A DNA stretch of 64,000 bases. Origin: Toxonevra muliebris (taxonomy: Eukaryota; Arthropoda; Insecta; Diptera; Pallopteridae). Positions 24,501-35,064 of this stretch are shown here, in pieces. The translations under genes were made by a program, and so were the position numbers. Position 1 is the first letter of the stretch. The number at the start of each line of letters is the position of its first letter. Where the stretch lies: NCBI GenBank assembly GCA_963691655.1, contig OY829329.1, positions 19,296,708 through 19,360,707 on the forward strand, written 5' to 3'. Under the pieces are notes generated by a model, which worked only from the letters and a program-made list of their open reading frames with translations, was not told the DNA's origin and did not search any database.

Positions 24501-25426
24501 TGCTTGCGGGTTGTTCTCCCAATATTTTTCTACATATTTAGTTACACGTCTTCTGTGATCTGTATATTTTATAAAAGTTTTCAGCGAAACGGGATAACGC
24601 AAGTTTTGTTTTGATAAGCTGGATTTATCAGTATCAATTTTATTTGAAGTTTGCTTTCCCACTGCAGATTCTTTTACCACACAATGAGCCCTTAGTGATT
24701 TGTCTGTTGGTACTTTTTCCTTAATTGATATTCGATTTTCTGCTGGTTCAGGATTTCCGGGTTTTATCAGAACTTCACAAGCTAAAGATTTTTCAAAAAT
24801 TTTTTTAGTTTTACATAAATTCACTTGTGAGTTTTTTTCGCCTAATTCTATTAGATTCAAAAATAAAAAATATCTGGCTTTTACTATTTTATCGTCAATT
24901 TGGAAATAATTATTTTTTACAAGCAATTATATCACTGATTTTTAAATTTTAAAAATCAATGCTAACTAAATATAAAAAAGTTTTTCGTGGGAGAAATGCT
25001 TGAAGGCTTACCTGGATTCTTTCTTGGTTTGATATGTAAATTACAATCCTTGATCTGCTCTGTTTCCGATTGCATTTCTGGTATCAATTGCTTTGATGTT
25101 ATATTTTTATTGGCTGCCAAATCTACAGTTCCATTAGTTACTGCGAACTGCAATAACTTATCTTTAATATGCTTTGGACAAGCTTTTATTTGCACATTAC
25201 ATTCTGCTCTTGTTTGGCTATTGGTGTAGAAAGCCCGGTACATCTTTTCAAGACCTTGCTTTGCAAGCTCTGGATTTGATTTCCCCCGCTTTTGTTTAAC
25301 GTATTTGTTCACACATTCTTCGTAATGCGTAAATTTCATAAATGTTTTTAACGAAACTGGAAAACACACTGGATGATTTTCTATACTTTTCACAACCAGA
25401 TTATCACTGTTTTTTACTTTAGGCAT
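12554..25426 (-). CDS. Large multi-module protein, about 2,320 aa, 12 exons, function unknown
   Basis: Exons, 5' to 3' on the minus strand: 25426-25012, 24847-24311, 24249-23206, 23140-21488, 21421-21050, 20427-20145, 20085-19779, 17890-17377, 17265-17134, 14664-14527, 14187-13942, 13875-12554. All junctions are GT-AG and every phase agrees, giving one frame of 6,963 nt. Residues about 1-1340 hold eight copies of a module of 78-90 aa with core PVSLxTFxKYT, then YKxFYxNSxSR and IKxCPxxIKxxLLQYAE. Residues 1341-1540 are polar, with KET/VEN-type repeats. Residues 1538-1708 form a compact, tyrosine- and tryptophan-rich part. Two small related exons follow, then a serine/threonine- and alanine-rich stretch, and a conserved-looking C-terminus (about 2130-2320) ending RNKIIRLKSNIN. 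No known domain was recognised with confidence. The modules have a faint HMG-box-like rhythm, which is speculation. No signal peptide or membrane segment is evident; lysine richness suggests a nuclear protein. Confidence 0.75.
14881..15004. mobile_element. Foldback MITE with 33-35-bp near-perfect inverted repeats
   Basis: The arms 14881-14915 and 14972-15004 are inverted repeats differing at about two positions; both contain GTGCAAAAGTGGTGTAAGTC or its complement. The centre is only about 56 bp. It lies in the intron between exons 9 and 10 of the large minus-strand gene, immediately before a LINE fragment. Confidence 0.8.
15133..15540 (+). mobile_element. Jockey-like non-LTR retrotransposon RNase H fragment (broken)
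   Basis: Three frames carry successive pieces of a retrotransposon RNase H domain: YTVYANGLKIY with FRLPDSKSVFKA, then FDSQAAIKAI near 15360, then ILIWVFGHRNISANENAD near 15465-15520. These correspond to the TDGS, SDSQAAIKAI and WVPGHxxIxGNExAD blocks of Jockey-clade elements. Two frameshifts and stops show it is dead. It lies in an intron of the large minus-strand gene, antisense to it. Confidence 0.8.
16080..16560 (+). mobile_element. Tc1/mariner-like transposase relic
   Basis: Around 16355-16480 one frame gives VVFSDESSF, then RAWFTKASK, then VNHPGHFHVWECL, with in-frame stops. This matches the SDE..F ... W..R ... VKHPGHVMVWGCF block around the catalytic aspartate of Tc1-like transposases. 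Terminal repeats were not found. It lies in the 2.5-kb intron of the large minus-strand gene. Confidence 0.7.
18161..18589 (-). mobile_element. Complete copy C (429 bp) of the TIR family
   Basis: Ends are TAGCTTTGTTTTATTCGC and, as reverse complement of the right end, TAGCTGCGTTTTATTCGC. The inside matches copy A (454-1574) with A's nested insertion removed, and copy B (5877-6112). It sits in the 1.9-kb intron between exons 7 and 8 of the large gene. Confidence 0.8.
20497..20564. repeat. Perfect 34-bp tandem duplication
   Basis: A 34-bp unit containing ATATAGTTATGTCCTATTG and ACTAGCCGGAAA occurs twice in direct succession (20497-20530 and 20531-20564) without a mismatch. It lies in the intron between exons 5 and 6 of the large gene. 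The perfect match implies a recent event. Confidence 0.9.
21070..25380 (-). repeat. Eight tandem protein-coding modules of two alternating types
   Basis: Approximate positions in gene order: M1 25375-25140, M2 24605-24330, M3 24180-23915, M4 23500-23225, M5 23080-22815, M6 22505-22235, M7 21780-21515, M8 21330-21070. M2, M4, M6 and M7 form one type (TDDDIAKxG, IKPCPxEIK). M3, M5 and M8 form another (KxEALEILYK, IKACPKxxKE), and M1 is closest to that second type but more divergent. Exon 3 holds the pair M3-M4 and exon 4 holds M5-M6-M7, so the array grew by copying a two-module unit. Confidence 0.85.
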
Positions 25427-27093
25427 TGTTTACAATTTATTTTAAAAGCATTAAAATTTATAAATAAATAAAAATTAAATCGAACGCGCAAAAAACTATT
25501 ATCGACGCTATTGCTATTGCCAATTTATAAGAAATACAAAAGATAATCTGGAGTTGCCAGACTTACTTCAATTTCGTCATTTCGAAAATACTCCGCAATT
25601 TATTTTATAAGTATCACCACAGCAGTTTACCTCTTTACTCGAAGATGGTGCAATATATAATACATAATACATATATGTTCAAGGTGAATTTATACCAGGT
25701 GAAGTTACCAGCAACTCATTCTTCTTCTTTTTGTGGTGAATATCATAGGCTGTCAAAATCATTGTTTACTTTTGATTGTTGTTTACGTTTGTTCTCCATT
25801 TTTACATTCTCTTTACGCCGCCATTATGGCCGCAACAACAAAAATGTGTTGTTATTATTTTGTTGTACGGCTAATTTTGACATTTTATGATATCTGACGC
25901 ATCAACAACGATATGTTGTTTTTGCCATGGTGAAATTGTTGAAATCTTGCTATTACCTTCTACATGATTTCACCATGTATATATTTGAACCGCTTTTTAT
26001 CATAATAGAAGTCATAAAAATACAATTAGAAAATGGATTCTTTTGATTATTTCTTGTTTTAAATGTACAATTTCTGCCAAAAAAGGGGGTGAACTTTTTA
26101 TTAAATCTTTATCTAGCATGTCCCATGTGTAACGAGCGATTTTCGAGAGGTTTTTCAGGAACTTCTTGCGGAAGAACTATCAAAGATTTCTCAACAGCTC
26201 TTACGCCGTTTTGTTCGGTTATTATAAATATTTTACATAATTTTTTGAATAGCTCAACCAAATTCTTTGTCTGTGATAGGTGCTGAAACAGGGCTTCCCC
26301 GAAATAACAGTGACAAACCATAACAGATTAATAGAGGTATCCGTATCCGAGAGAGAACTAAGTTTAACTGTCTAACTATGAAATGAGAGTAGTAGTTTTG
26401 TTATGATTGTAGTCATGAAATACACACACACGTCTTTCAAACTAAGAAGTGACAATGGTGAGCGAAATGATTTTTGTATAAATTGAAATCATGAAACACA
26501 CAAGCATGTTAGACACACAAATTGATTTTTTATTTAAGAGTAGAGTCCAGAATGAGAAAGAGAGAGTCGTTTTGGATGCGGAACATACAGTATACTGTAT
26601 GCAGCACGCATCAAATGTCTCGTTATGTTATTATTCGTAACTCAGTTGCCAAGGTTTTTTTTTTTTGCGTTATAAGTAAAAAAATAACCAAAACAAAATT
26701 TAAAAAAATCAGTTACATAAGTACCTCGAGTAATGTATAAAAGCTACTCACAAAAAAATTTGAGCTTGATTAAATGAATTAATGAGTATTTCTCTCAATA
26801 TCGTCTCCTGTCCCTCGTTTGGTTTAAAAAACTAGCGTAAAATGGTTGTGTGTAAATTAAGGTTATGCCCCTATTTCCACTTGACAAATTTGTTTGCTCG
26901 ATTCCCTTTTGACGGTCTGTCTTCTCTCCTGCGATTTCGATTTGCCAGCAAGAAAATTTGCTGAATGAAAATTGGAACCTAATAATTTATTCGACGTGGC
27001 AACGTGTATTTTGAGCAGACAAATATTTTTTTAATACAGCAAACAGAACTATTGAACTCTAGAAGTTTTGTTGCGATAGTATAACAAATATAG
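25427..27093. other. Divergent intergenic region upstream of the module gene and Tap42
   Basis: Contains the presumed promoters of the large minus-strand gene and of Tap42 (+), and a dispersed repeat at about 25675-25905. From 26330 to 26970 the sequence is AT-rich with CACACA runs and no convincing coding frame. No clear TATA box could be tied to either gene. Confidence 0.5.
25675..25905 (+). repeat. Dispersed repeat, second copy at 54.74-54.97 kb inverted
   Basis: Text including GGCTGTCAAAATCATTGTTT, GCCGCAACAACAAAAATGTG and GATATCTGACGC is shared with the reverse complement of 54741-54966. Both copies end near ATCAACAACG/CAACAACAAAG-type text. It is probably a small non-autonomous transposon, but I could not define its ends. 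Confidence 0.7.
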
Positions 27094-28383
27094 ATGTTAA
27101 AAAGAATGTCTGAACAAATAAAAAACGCCGAACAAATAAATAATGATATTCCAAAAGATGACGAAAATTTGCATGATATATTCCTTGAAGGATGGAATGA
27201 ATATGAAGAACTAGAGGTCACAACTTTGCCATTTAATTCAACAGAATTTCAAGTAAGTGCCATCAAAATAAATGTTTGCAAAATAAATTAACTAAAAAAT
27301 ATTTTACATACACACATTAAGGAAAAAGTGAAAACATCAATGGGTCATTTTGAAACAGCAACACGCGTTGTTAGCGACATTGGAATGTTTAGTGCGAATG
27401 AATTGATTGATGAAGTTTCAACAGACTCTTTGCAGTACATGTTGCTACCGTTCTTCTTGGGAAAATTGGTACTTAAATTGAATCAACGCGATAGGCTGGA
27501 GGTACTAAAAATAGGTGAAGTTTATTTCAAGTGCGTATGAACGAACAGTTAGTTATTCCAAAATTCTAAAACTTAAAAAATACATTTTAGAGACTATTTA
27601 CAACGTTGTCAGGAATATGATCTGTGCGATGGGCCTAAAAGTGCCAAATCTGACGCAGTTGCAGAAAATGGAAACACAGATGAATTGGCACAATTAATGC
27701 GTGCTGCGCATTCGCGTAATGACAAAATTGCACAGTTTCGCAAGAAAAAGGAGCTTGAAGAACACATTAAACTTATAAAAGAAGCCGTCAAGAATGAGTC
27801 AGTAGACGATGAAGTAAAACGTGATTTCTTTTTGAAATTTTTGAAAAAAAGTATCATTGACGCCAACGAAGAGCTTGATAGTCTCAGTTTGGAGAAGCAA
27901 ATGGTGGAAATGCGTAAAATGCATATGTCATCTAGTGGTGCTTCAGCTGATGGTTTAGATCCCAATGTGCCAACATCTACTCAATTATCACAACGTGGAA
28001 ATGCACATGGGCATGATCATCGCCATCGTTTGCAGCAGCCAAAGCCGAAACCGCTGCAACCATTTATAATAACACGAAATGCTGCACAAAAAGCTGTTTT
28101 TGGTGCAGGTTATCCTAGCCTTCCCATCATGACTGTCGATGAATTTTATGATCAACGTGTACAAGAGGGTATTTTCCCCGATGAAGAAAAGGTAGCAAAA
28201 ATGAATCAAGCTCAAGCCATAGCTGCTGCTCAGAATGAAAACGAGAAAGAGGATGAAGAAAATGCTGTGGTGGAAGTACAAATAGAAAACGATGACCCTG
28301 AGTATTTAGCGCGTATGCGTCGCATGGACGAGTATAAAGATGTTGTGCGTCGCGGTGATGGAAATCGTTACAATCGCAGTTAA
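27094..28383 (+). CDS. Tap42: Tap42 / IGBP1 (alpha-4) family PP2A-binding protein, 386 aa
   Basis: Exons 27094-27252, 27322-27530 and 27591-28383 join in frame (1,161 nt). The N-terminal helical part (DIFLEGWNEYEEL, MLLPFFLGKLVLKL, DRLEVLKIGEVYFKDYLQRCQEYDLC) matches the TAP42 fold. The C-terminal part holds the family hallmark PFIITRNAAQKAVFGAGYPS followed by MTVDEFYDQRVQEGIFP. The protein binds catalytic subunits of PP2A, PP4 and PP6, keeping them stable and linking them to TOR signalling. A histidine-rich HGHDHRHR stretch is unremarkable linker. Two in-frame starts lie five codons apart (27094 and 27106); MSEQ is equally plausible. The gene runs toward loki, with 1.6 kb between the two stops. 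Confidence 0.92.
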
Positions 28384-29959
28384 ATTCAATACATTAAAAT
28401 TTACCAAGTTTGAAGTAGTACGTGTGTGGAAACTTGCATTACTACATTGTATTAATTAAATGTGGAACAATTTTCTGGCATCCTTCTATAACACAACTCA
28501 ATAAACTATTTATTATTCGTTTATAATGAACTTTGCAACCAATATATGTAATTTTAAAAATTTCTAATGCATCTTTTAAACTCAGGTCAAAGATTTTGAA
28601 ATTAAATATTTTATTTTTTAACAAACTTTATTTTACGACATAGTCTCCACAGCATTCTCAGGCTTACCGATATTGCCCAGGCTGTTACGTTTTATTTCTT
28701 GTACAAACCAGCGTAGGCAACGTAGAATTCAGCGAACTTATTTTCGATTAAGACCTTGGAAAAAATGTGTGTTTTTGGCAAATGAATGGTGTAATTAAAA
28801 AATGATGTTTTTCAGTTGAAACGATGTCTTCTATTAGTAACAGGACAGTGGAAGCGATTTGGTGTTGCCGCCGTTGTTAATGTTGGTAAAAGAATACACA
28901 GCAAGCAAAGTATTCTAGATATTTGACAAAAAATATAATATGATTTAGGCATCCCCTTAAATATTTAATCCTTTTGAATATATAATACTACTTCCATTGG
29001 TGCCGAGGATGCCAGACTGCTTTTAGGCATAGCTAAGAAACATAGTTAAGCGGCTCTCGAGAAATCGTGCTCCCATCAACTTTAAAAAAGTTATTTTGAT
29101 AAAAATTAGTTTGATGTTTTAAGTGTAAAGAATTTCCATATAAATTCGAAATTTCAGGAGCCTCTCTTACAATGTTTTTTCTTTCAGAATGGCAAAATAA
29201 AAAATTTTAAAAATCTTAGTGGACATCTGTCCTTAAAGTAATATGTTTTCTGTGAAAGCGATACTTCACTAAATCAAATTATTTTTCAACCAAAATCCAT
29301 TGATAATATAAGCTTATTTATTAAACGTATAATTGAGATTGATTGATATTGAAGTCATATAAATGTTTTGTAATTCATAAAAAATTTTGATTTTTTGTAC
29401 TCATTTTAAACAAGAGAGTTCAAAAAAATAAGATTACGTTTAAAAGAAACATTTGGAAAAGGCTTAAAAATAAGCCGCTCGCATTTACGAACAAATACAA
29501 AGATTCATACATTCAGAAAATACATTATGTCATTTAAACAACAATTAATAATACATACATTAAACTCACAAACAACATCGCATGTAAATATAAATACATA
29601 AATATTTGTTGTAAGCAAATACGTAAATAATTACAAATGATCCAAGTCGAAAAACCCACGACGATGGATCATTTTACGTCTCTGTTATACTTATTACTGT
29701 TTTCATAATTTCCAAAAATGTAATCTTACTACTTATTTATATTATTCCAAGAACAACAATAGCTGTAATCTTTTGTGCCTTTACAACAGAGGTAACGATA
29801 CAAATTAACTCTGTATATTCAGGGAAGACAACTTTTCATGTCATATTTCACAAGCGATTACAGCCAATGGTTTTCTTAAGAATTTTTAGTTTGGCACATC
29901 ATTTGGTTCTCTTAAAAGCTCATTACAAATTAAATAATTTTCACAGAAATTTGTAAAAT
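28384..29959. other. Gap between the convergent Tap42 and loki genes
   Basis: Holds the 3' untranslated regions of both genes and AT-rich DNA. On the minus strand near 28640-28760 a GC-richer patch reads like the end of a coding region followed by AATAAA, but no complete gene could be built. The remainder shows nothing coding. Confidence 0.5.
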
Positions 29960-32900
29960 TTATTTTCGCGTGCGTTTTGCTGGTGGTTCCAAGAAATTTT
30001 CTTCATCCTCATCAATTTCCATGGCATCAAGTTTCATTAGTGACTTTGCACGTTTTAACATTTGCGTATCTTTAAGCCACGCATGACTTATAACATCATC
30101 AATAGTTGGTCTACGGTCGGGATCAACGACGAGCATTTGTTTAATTAGCGATGTTGCGCGTTGAGAAACAGTCTTCCACGATGGATGATTGAAACGGAAA
30201 CGAGCTTTCTTTATTTGTTGGCTTGCCGGAGATCCATAATCATCCGAAAAGGGTAATGTGCCACTAAGGCTGAAATAAAATAATGAATTGATAAATATTA
30301 TGATATGAAGTTTATATCTTCTTTTTTTTTCTTTTTCATAATTACCAAGTAAATAATACAACTCCCAAGCTCCAAATATCTACTTTTTTGGTATATGCAC
30401 CACGTCCACCAGTCAATAAAACTTCGGGCGCAACATATAACGGAGTACCGCATAGAGTCCTCATAACAGAGTCCTTTTGTACGAATTTACTCAAACCAAA
30501 GTCGGAAACTTTCAATAAAGTTTCTTCGTCAGATGATTCTAGTAGTACATTGTCGGGTTTTAAGTCACGATGCGTTATACCTTTCGATTTAAACAGACCA
30601 TGTTATATATATATGTACAGTTTATCAAAAAATTTATTGAATGAGGAAACATTTTTGAGGCACGATAAATAGCCAAGAATGGCATCAAATCGAAAAGTTA
30701 AAATTATACAAATGAAAATAAAAAGCTTAACAATACATACCTGTATCGTGTAAGTACTTTACTGCATGGCACATTTGATAAAAGAAAAGCTTAGAATTTT
30801 TCTCCGATAGCCTTTTATTGTTTATAATACGATTCAATAAATCTCCACCCTTCATTAACTCTAATACCATATAAACAGCATCGGGTTTGTCGACAATATC
30901 ATGCATTTTAATAACGCATGGCTGCAATAATAAAATATGTATGTATTAGTTTCTTTGTTTTAAAAAACTCTAACTTAAACTTGTTACATACATGCGAGAG
31001 ATTCTTCATAATGTTTGCTTCATTCATGACACGTTGCGTATCACTGATATTATTCGCTTTTTTGGTACTTTCGGCTAGCATATTTTTCTTAACTATTTTC
31101 ATTGCATATTGTTCACATGTATTTCTATCGTACACTAGACGTACTAAGCCACAAGCGCCAGAGCCTAACTTACGACTAACATAATATGTTGAAGTGATTT
31201 CCTTGGGCAATCCTATAGCTTCGTTGGGACCGAGATCTTTGAAAACGAATGCTTAAAACACAAAAATTTGCAATTAATATATGGCTGCAAGAAGTTATTC
31301 AAGTTCAACTAATAGTATAGAAATACCTTTATATGTTGGATGTGCAAGTGCAATAACGTCATCATTTTGTAAAATTCTAGATTTATTAGTTCCAATTTTG
31401 CTACCGTTTACAAAAGTGCCATTTCGTGATAAATCCTTTAATAAAAAATATTTTTTTTTATTATTATATTATATTTCCGAAAAAAATAACAAAACAAATG
31501 ATTGGACTTTAGAATTGGCATTGAGCTTTAATTGGCATTTATGAAAAAACTGTATTCAAAACTTGTTCAAATATATTAGTTTGAATTAAACTAATCTAAT
31601 GCGAATTTTTTTTTTCAATTTGCTTTGGATGAATTCAATTATGAAATGTAGATGTCAAGTTTCTCTTTTGCTATGGTTCCCAAGAGATACCGTTTCAAAT
31701 ATTTTGTTTTTATGGAAGGTGGCATGTCCTTAGCCTCAAACACATGAGAGGCAAGTTCAGTTACATGAAAAAAAGCAGAGACGTCGGCTCTCTCACTAAA
31801 GCACATAAGTTAAAACTGCGAGAAGTCGACTCTCTGCTTGATTGTATGTAGCCGACCCCCATATAACCTCTAGCGACAGCATAACTTCGTTTCTTATTCG
31901 TTTCGAATCAGTGTATTGAAAGCTCGTTTCCGATGCGTTTTAACAAAGCACCCTCTAGCGGTTAAATTTTTATACAGCGAACCAAAAATAGCCAAATTTC
32001 AATCTAAAATATCTCAAACGTGAAGTATTGGGGAAAAACTGAATACACCATAAGATTCTACGCTGAAAATTAAGTTTAATTGTCTCGGCTATTTCGTGTT
32101 TTTTCAAAAAAATGTTTAGCGTAGTTTGTGATTTTTTAATATAATTTGTATCTTTATTAATTAATATTAAAAAATCGAGTAACTTCAAATTTCAATTGAC
32201 TCCAAAAGCTGCATGTGCGCAACTGTGGCGAATGCACCTTCTGAATGGACAGTTGTTAGTTTCTAATCAGCACAATTGTTGGCATTTCGATGCCATTTTT
32301 TCCATCGTATTATTTTTCGGCTCTCTCGGGCCAACATGTTGCCTCAAATTTTTGACAGTACACAAAAGAAGATGATTTTTAGACGGTGGCTGGTAGCGGA
32401 TATTTTCTTCTGTTTCGGCGATTGATATAAAAAACTCGAATATATAATATTTTAGGTAAATTTATCTTTTCAACATTATTCAATTCATATTATGTACTAT
32501 TTCGTTCAATAAAATGGAGGGGGCGAGAACAAAAATATGTGTCTAATAAGGCGCAAAATATATACACAACAGTAGCTAATGTAGACGGAACATGTTGCCA
32601 ACATAATAAGCGTTCTGAATGCGCCCAGTGGTCCAAACTCAAAAAACTTCTAACTGCATTTTGTATTCTGGATTCAAATATGCTGTCCAATAATTGCAAT
32701 TAGAAATTAAACTGTGCAACTTACAAAATACCCTGAATATCAGAAATTTCAAGAGCTCACATAAAAAAAAAGTTTTTAACAGACCGAACACTTTGCGGTT
32801 TTTGGTTACTTTGTATTTTTATTAAGTGCTTGAATCATTTACGCCCGAAGCGATGATCTGAAATTGGTCGCATACTGTTATCGTTAATAACTGTTATTAT

Positions 32901-33903
32901 TGTTTGTACCGCGAACTGTAACATCTTTTCTATCTAGTTTAATCTGTCTAGAGTACCTCATCCTGAATAAAATTAAACTGAATACATTCTTTTACAGCTC
33001 TGGTAAACAACATGAATAATTTTTGAGCACTGCTGCCCATAAATAATTCCAAAATTACTCAAACCACGTGCACAGATTATTATGTAATGTAAAAGCATGT
33101 CTCCACAATTTATCTAAAGATTAAAACTCGCGTTGCCTTATATAAAATTTTAAGACTTCAAATGGCTTTTCTTTTTTATAGTGTAGAATATGGTAATCAA
33201 CTACAATTACTGCAGCTAAAGATCAAAATAAAATAAGGTTGTCATATAAATTTCTTATTTTTTTCAACTTAAGCTAGTGTTACGAAAAATGGTTTCACTC
33301 TTTTTTGCGCAACCATAAATCATTATAGACAGCATTTTTTGTACCTGTATGTAAACTGGATTTGAGAGATCACAACTGCTTCGGCTTATTATAAAGTGAA
33401 CCTTTGAAATACGACACAATATTTTTTCAGGTAGATCATTTAGCGTAAGAATAAGATTATTGTTTTCGCCGCGTCCTGATGTAAATTCTTCATTGTTTAA
33501 ATCTGCAATAGAAGAAAAGTTAGAGCACTATATAGGTACATACATATAATGTGAAAACGACAGGAATAAAAAAAAGGAGAAAGGAATAAGACAAAAGTGA
33601 AAATGGTTACAGGAAGAAGTACCCACGAATTATGTAAAATAAGTAGTCTATGGAGATATTTAACATCAATTACTACAACAACCAACTAAAGTTACCCATG
33701 GAAAAGGACGAATTCACATAGAGAATCTTATATCTGCTCATACCAAGAGATTTAATTTTAATATTTTTCCCATAAAGCCGCCCCCATACAATGTTTTCAA
33801 TTGGCTGACTTTCAAGTTGTGTCCATTTTATGGATTCAGTTCCTTGAGTTTGTGAAGTTCCTTGAGTTTGCTGCGATTGGCGTTGTACGCGTTCCTGTGC
33901 CAT
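29960..33903 (-). CDS. lok: Loki / Chk2 checkpoint kinase, 470 aa, seven exons
   Basis: Exons on the minus strand: 33903-33744, 33502-33345, 31435-31327, 31251-30992, 30921-30741, 30580-30346, 30269-29960; all phases agree. An SQ/TQ-type glutamine-rich N-terminus ([14 protein letters not shown]) precedes an FHA domain ([26 protein letters not shown]; residues about 40-140). The kinase follows: glycine loop GSGACG at 172-177, lysine 194 in [14 protein letters not shown] at 293-300, DFG at 316-318, and activation-loop threonines 331 and 335 in [14 protein letters not shown], matching the Chk2 autophosphorylation sites. The C-terminus PAKRTRK is a likely nuclear signal. Chk2 acts after ATM in the DNA-damage response. 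Intron 3 is 1.9 kb. All catalytic residues are present and the length is near that of the Drosophila protein. Confidence 0.95.
31436..33344 (-). other. Third intron of loki (in transcript order, between exons 2 and 3)
   Basis: A 1.9-kb AT-rich intron. It separates the two exons that encode the halves of the FHA domain. No coding frame, RNA gene or definite transposon ends were recognised in it. Confidence 0.6.
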
Positions 33904-35064
33904 TGTTCAATTACACCGTGCTCGTTTATATTTAATGTTAGATATATTTTAAGTTTTCTGTACACAAAACAATTAAACAAAACACACTTTTACACACTAA
34001 ATAATAATGGAAATAAATCGCAACTGGTATGAGTATTAAAAACGCAGTTATCTTTTAAGGATCAATTTCGATGTAGTTGTTGTTGTTGATCTCGTCAATT
34101 TTGTTTGTGTTTAGCAAAAACTAGAAATTAAGTTAAAGGGGTGTCAAAATTTGGCGGTTTAAATCAGGGGTGATATTTCATGTGCTGTTTTGGAGAATAA
34201 CACCTCGTGTCCTACAAGCAATTTTGGCACATCGCACATTTCGAAGAAGATGTGTGAAAGTGTCTGTTTACATTTGCGCAAACATGAACGCCTGTCTGAA
34301 AAAGTGAGGTAGAAAAAATAGGTAGTTGGTAGACAGGCGAGTTTCTATCTCTTTCTTATGACCTATTTTTTCTACCTCTCTCAGACAAAGGTTCATGCTT
34401 GCGCCACACAGCCAAAAAACAATATGTCATGTGGCAAAATTTATTTTGCCTCAGATCTAGCATATATCCTGGCACCAAGATTTTTAAAAGGGATGAAGCA
34501 ATACATACTTAAAATTGTATTTATTGTTGAAATTTTAAAATAAAAATATTCAAACCCTTTCTTCAAATTAAATTAAAAATGTTCATATCAGGTAATTCCG
34601 ATTGAAATAATATCAATACCTTTAATGCAGATATGATATTTTAAATGAGATGTGGATACAGGCGATTATTATGTTTAAACCGGATATAAAAGTTGTTATC
34701 CAACGGATCTAATTTGCATTACTCTGGATTAATGTGTCCGATAAGGGTAGTATCAATTTGCGACATCCCACTTGGAGACTTCTGAGTGATCATTGTTATG
34801 TTGTGTCAGATACTTTCAACGAAGAAGATTCTTCGTCCGGCAACCTTTAAAAAGTATGAAATTATATTGAGATGGCAATGCTGTTAAATGACAAATTATC
34901 TCTCTTCGTGCAATTTGACGTTCTGTGAACGTCATCCATTTTTTCTTTTGCTATGAATATCGGCTGATTGGTTCTTCTTGTTTTTTATTAAGATATCTGT
35001 GAAAATTTTTGAAGTTTACAACGAAAAATAATTTTAATTACAACCGAATTAAATTGTCAACAAA
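33904..35064. promoter_or_regulatory. Shared upstream region of the divergent loki and beta'-COP genes
   Basis: The two start codons lie 1,161 bp apart on opposite strands. The region contains a foldback MITE (34265-34413). No TATA box or initiator could be assigned with confidence, so regulation is inferred only from layout. Confidence 0.5.
34265..34413. mobile_element. Foldback MITE with arms of about 50 bp
   Basis: The left arm (about 34271-34325) and right arm (about 34361-34413) are inverted copies. Each carries GCGCAAACATGAACGCC-like text and AGGTAGAAAAAATAGGT or their complements. The centre is about 35 bp. One arm also matches 6462-6535, so this is a dispersed family. Confidence 0.75.

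Noticed and set aside
21070..25380. CRISPR-like or satellite array from the regular repeats
   Set aside because: The repeats are protein-coding modules with diverged spacers and introns, in a eukaryotic gene.
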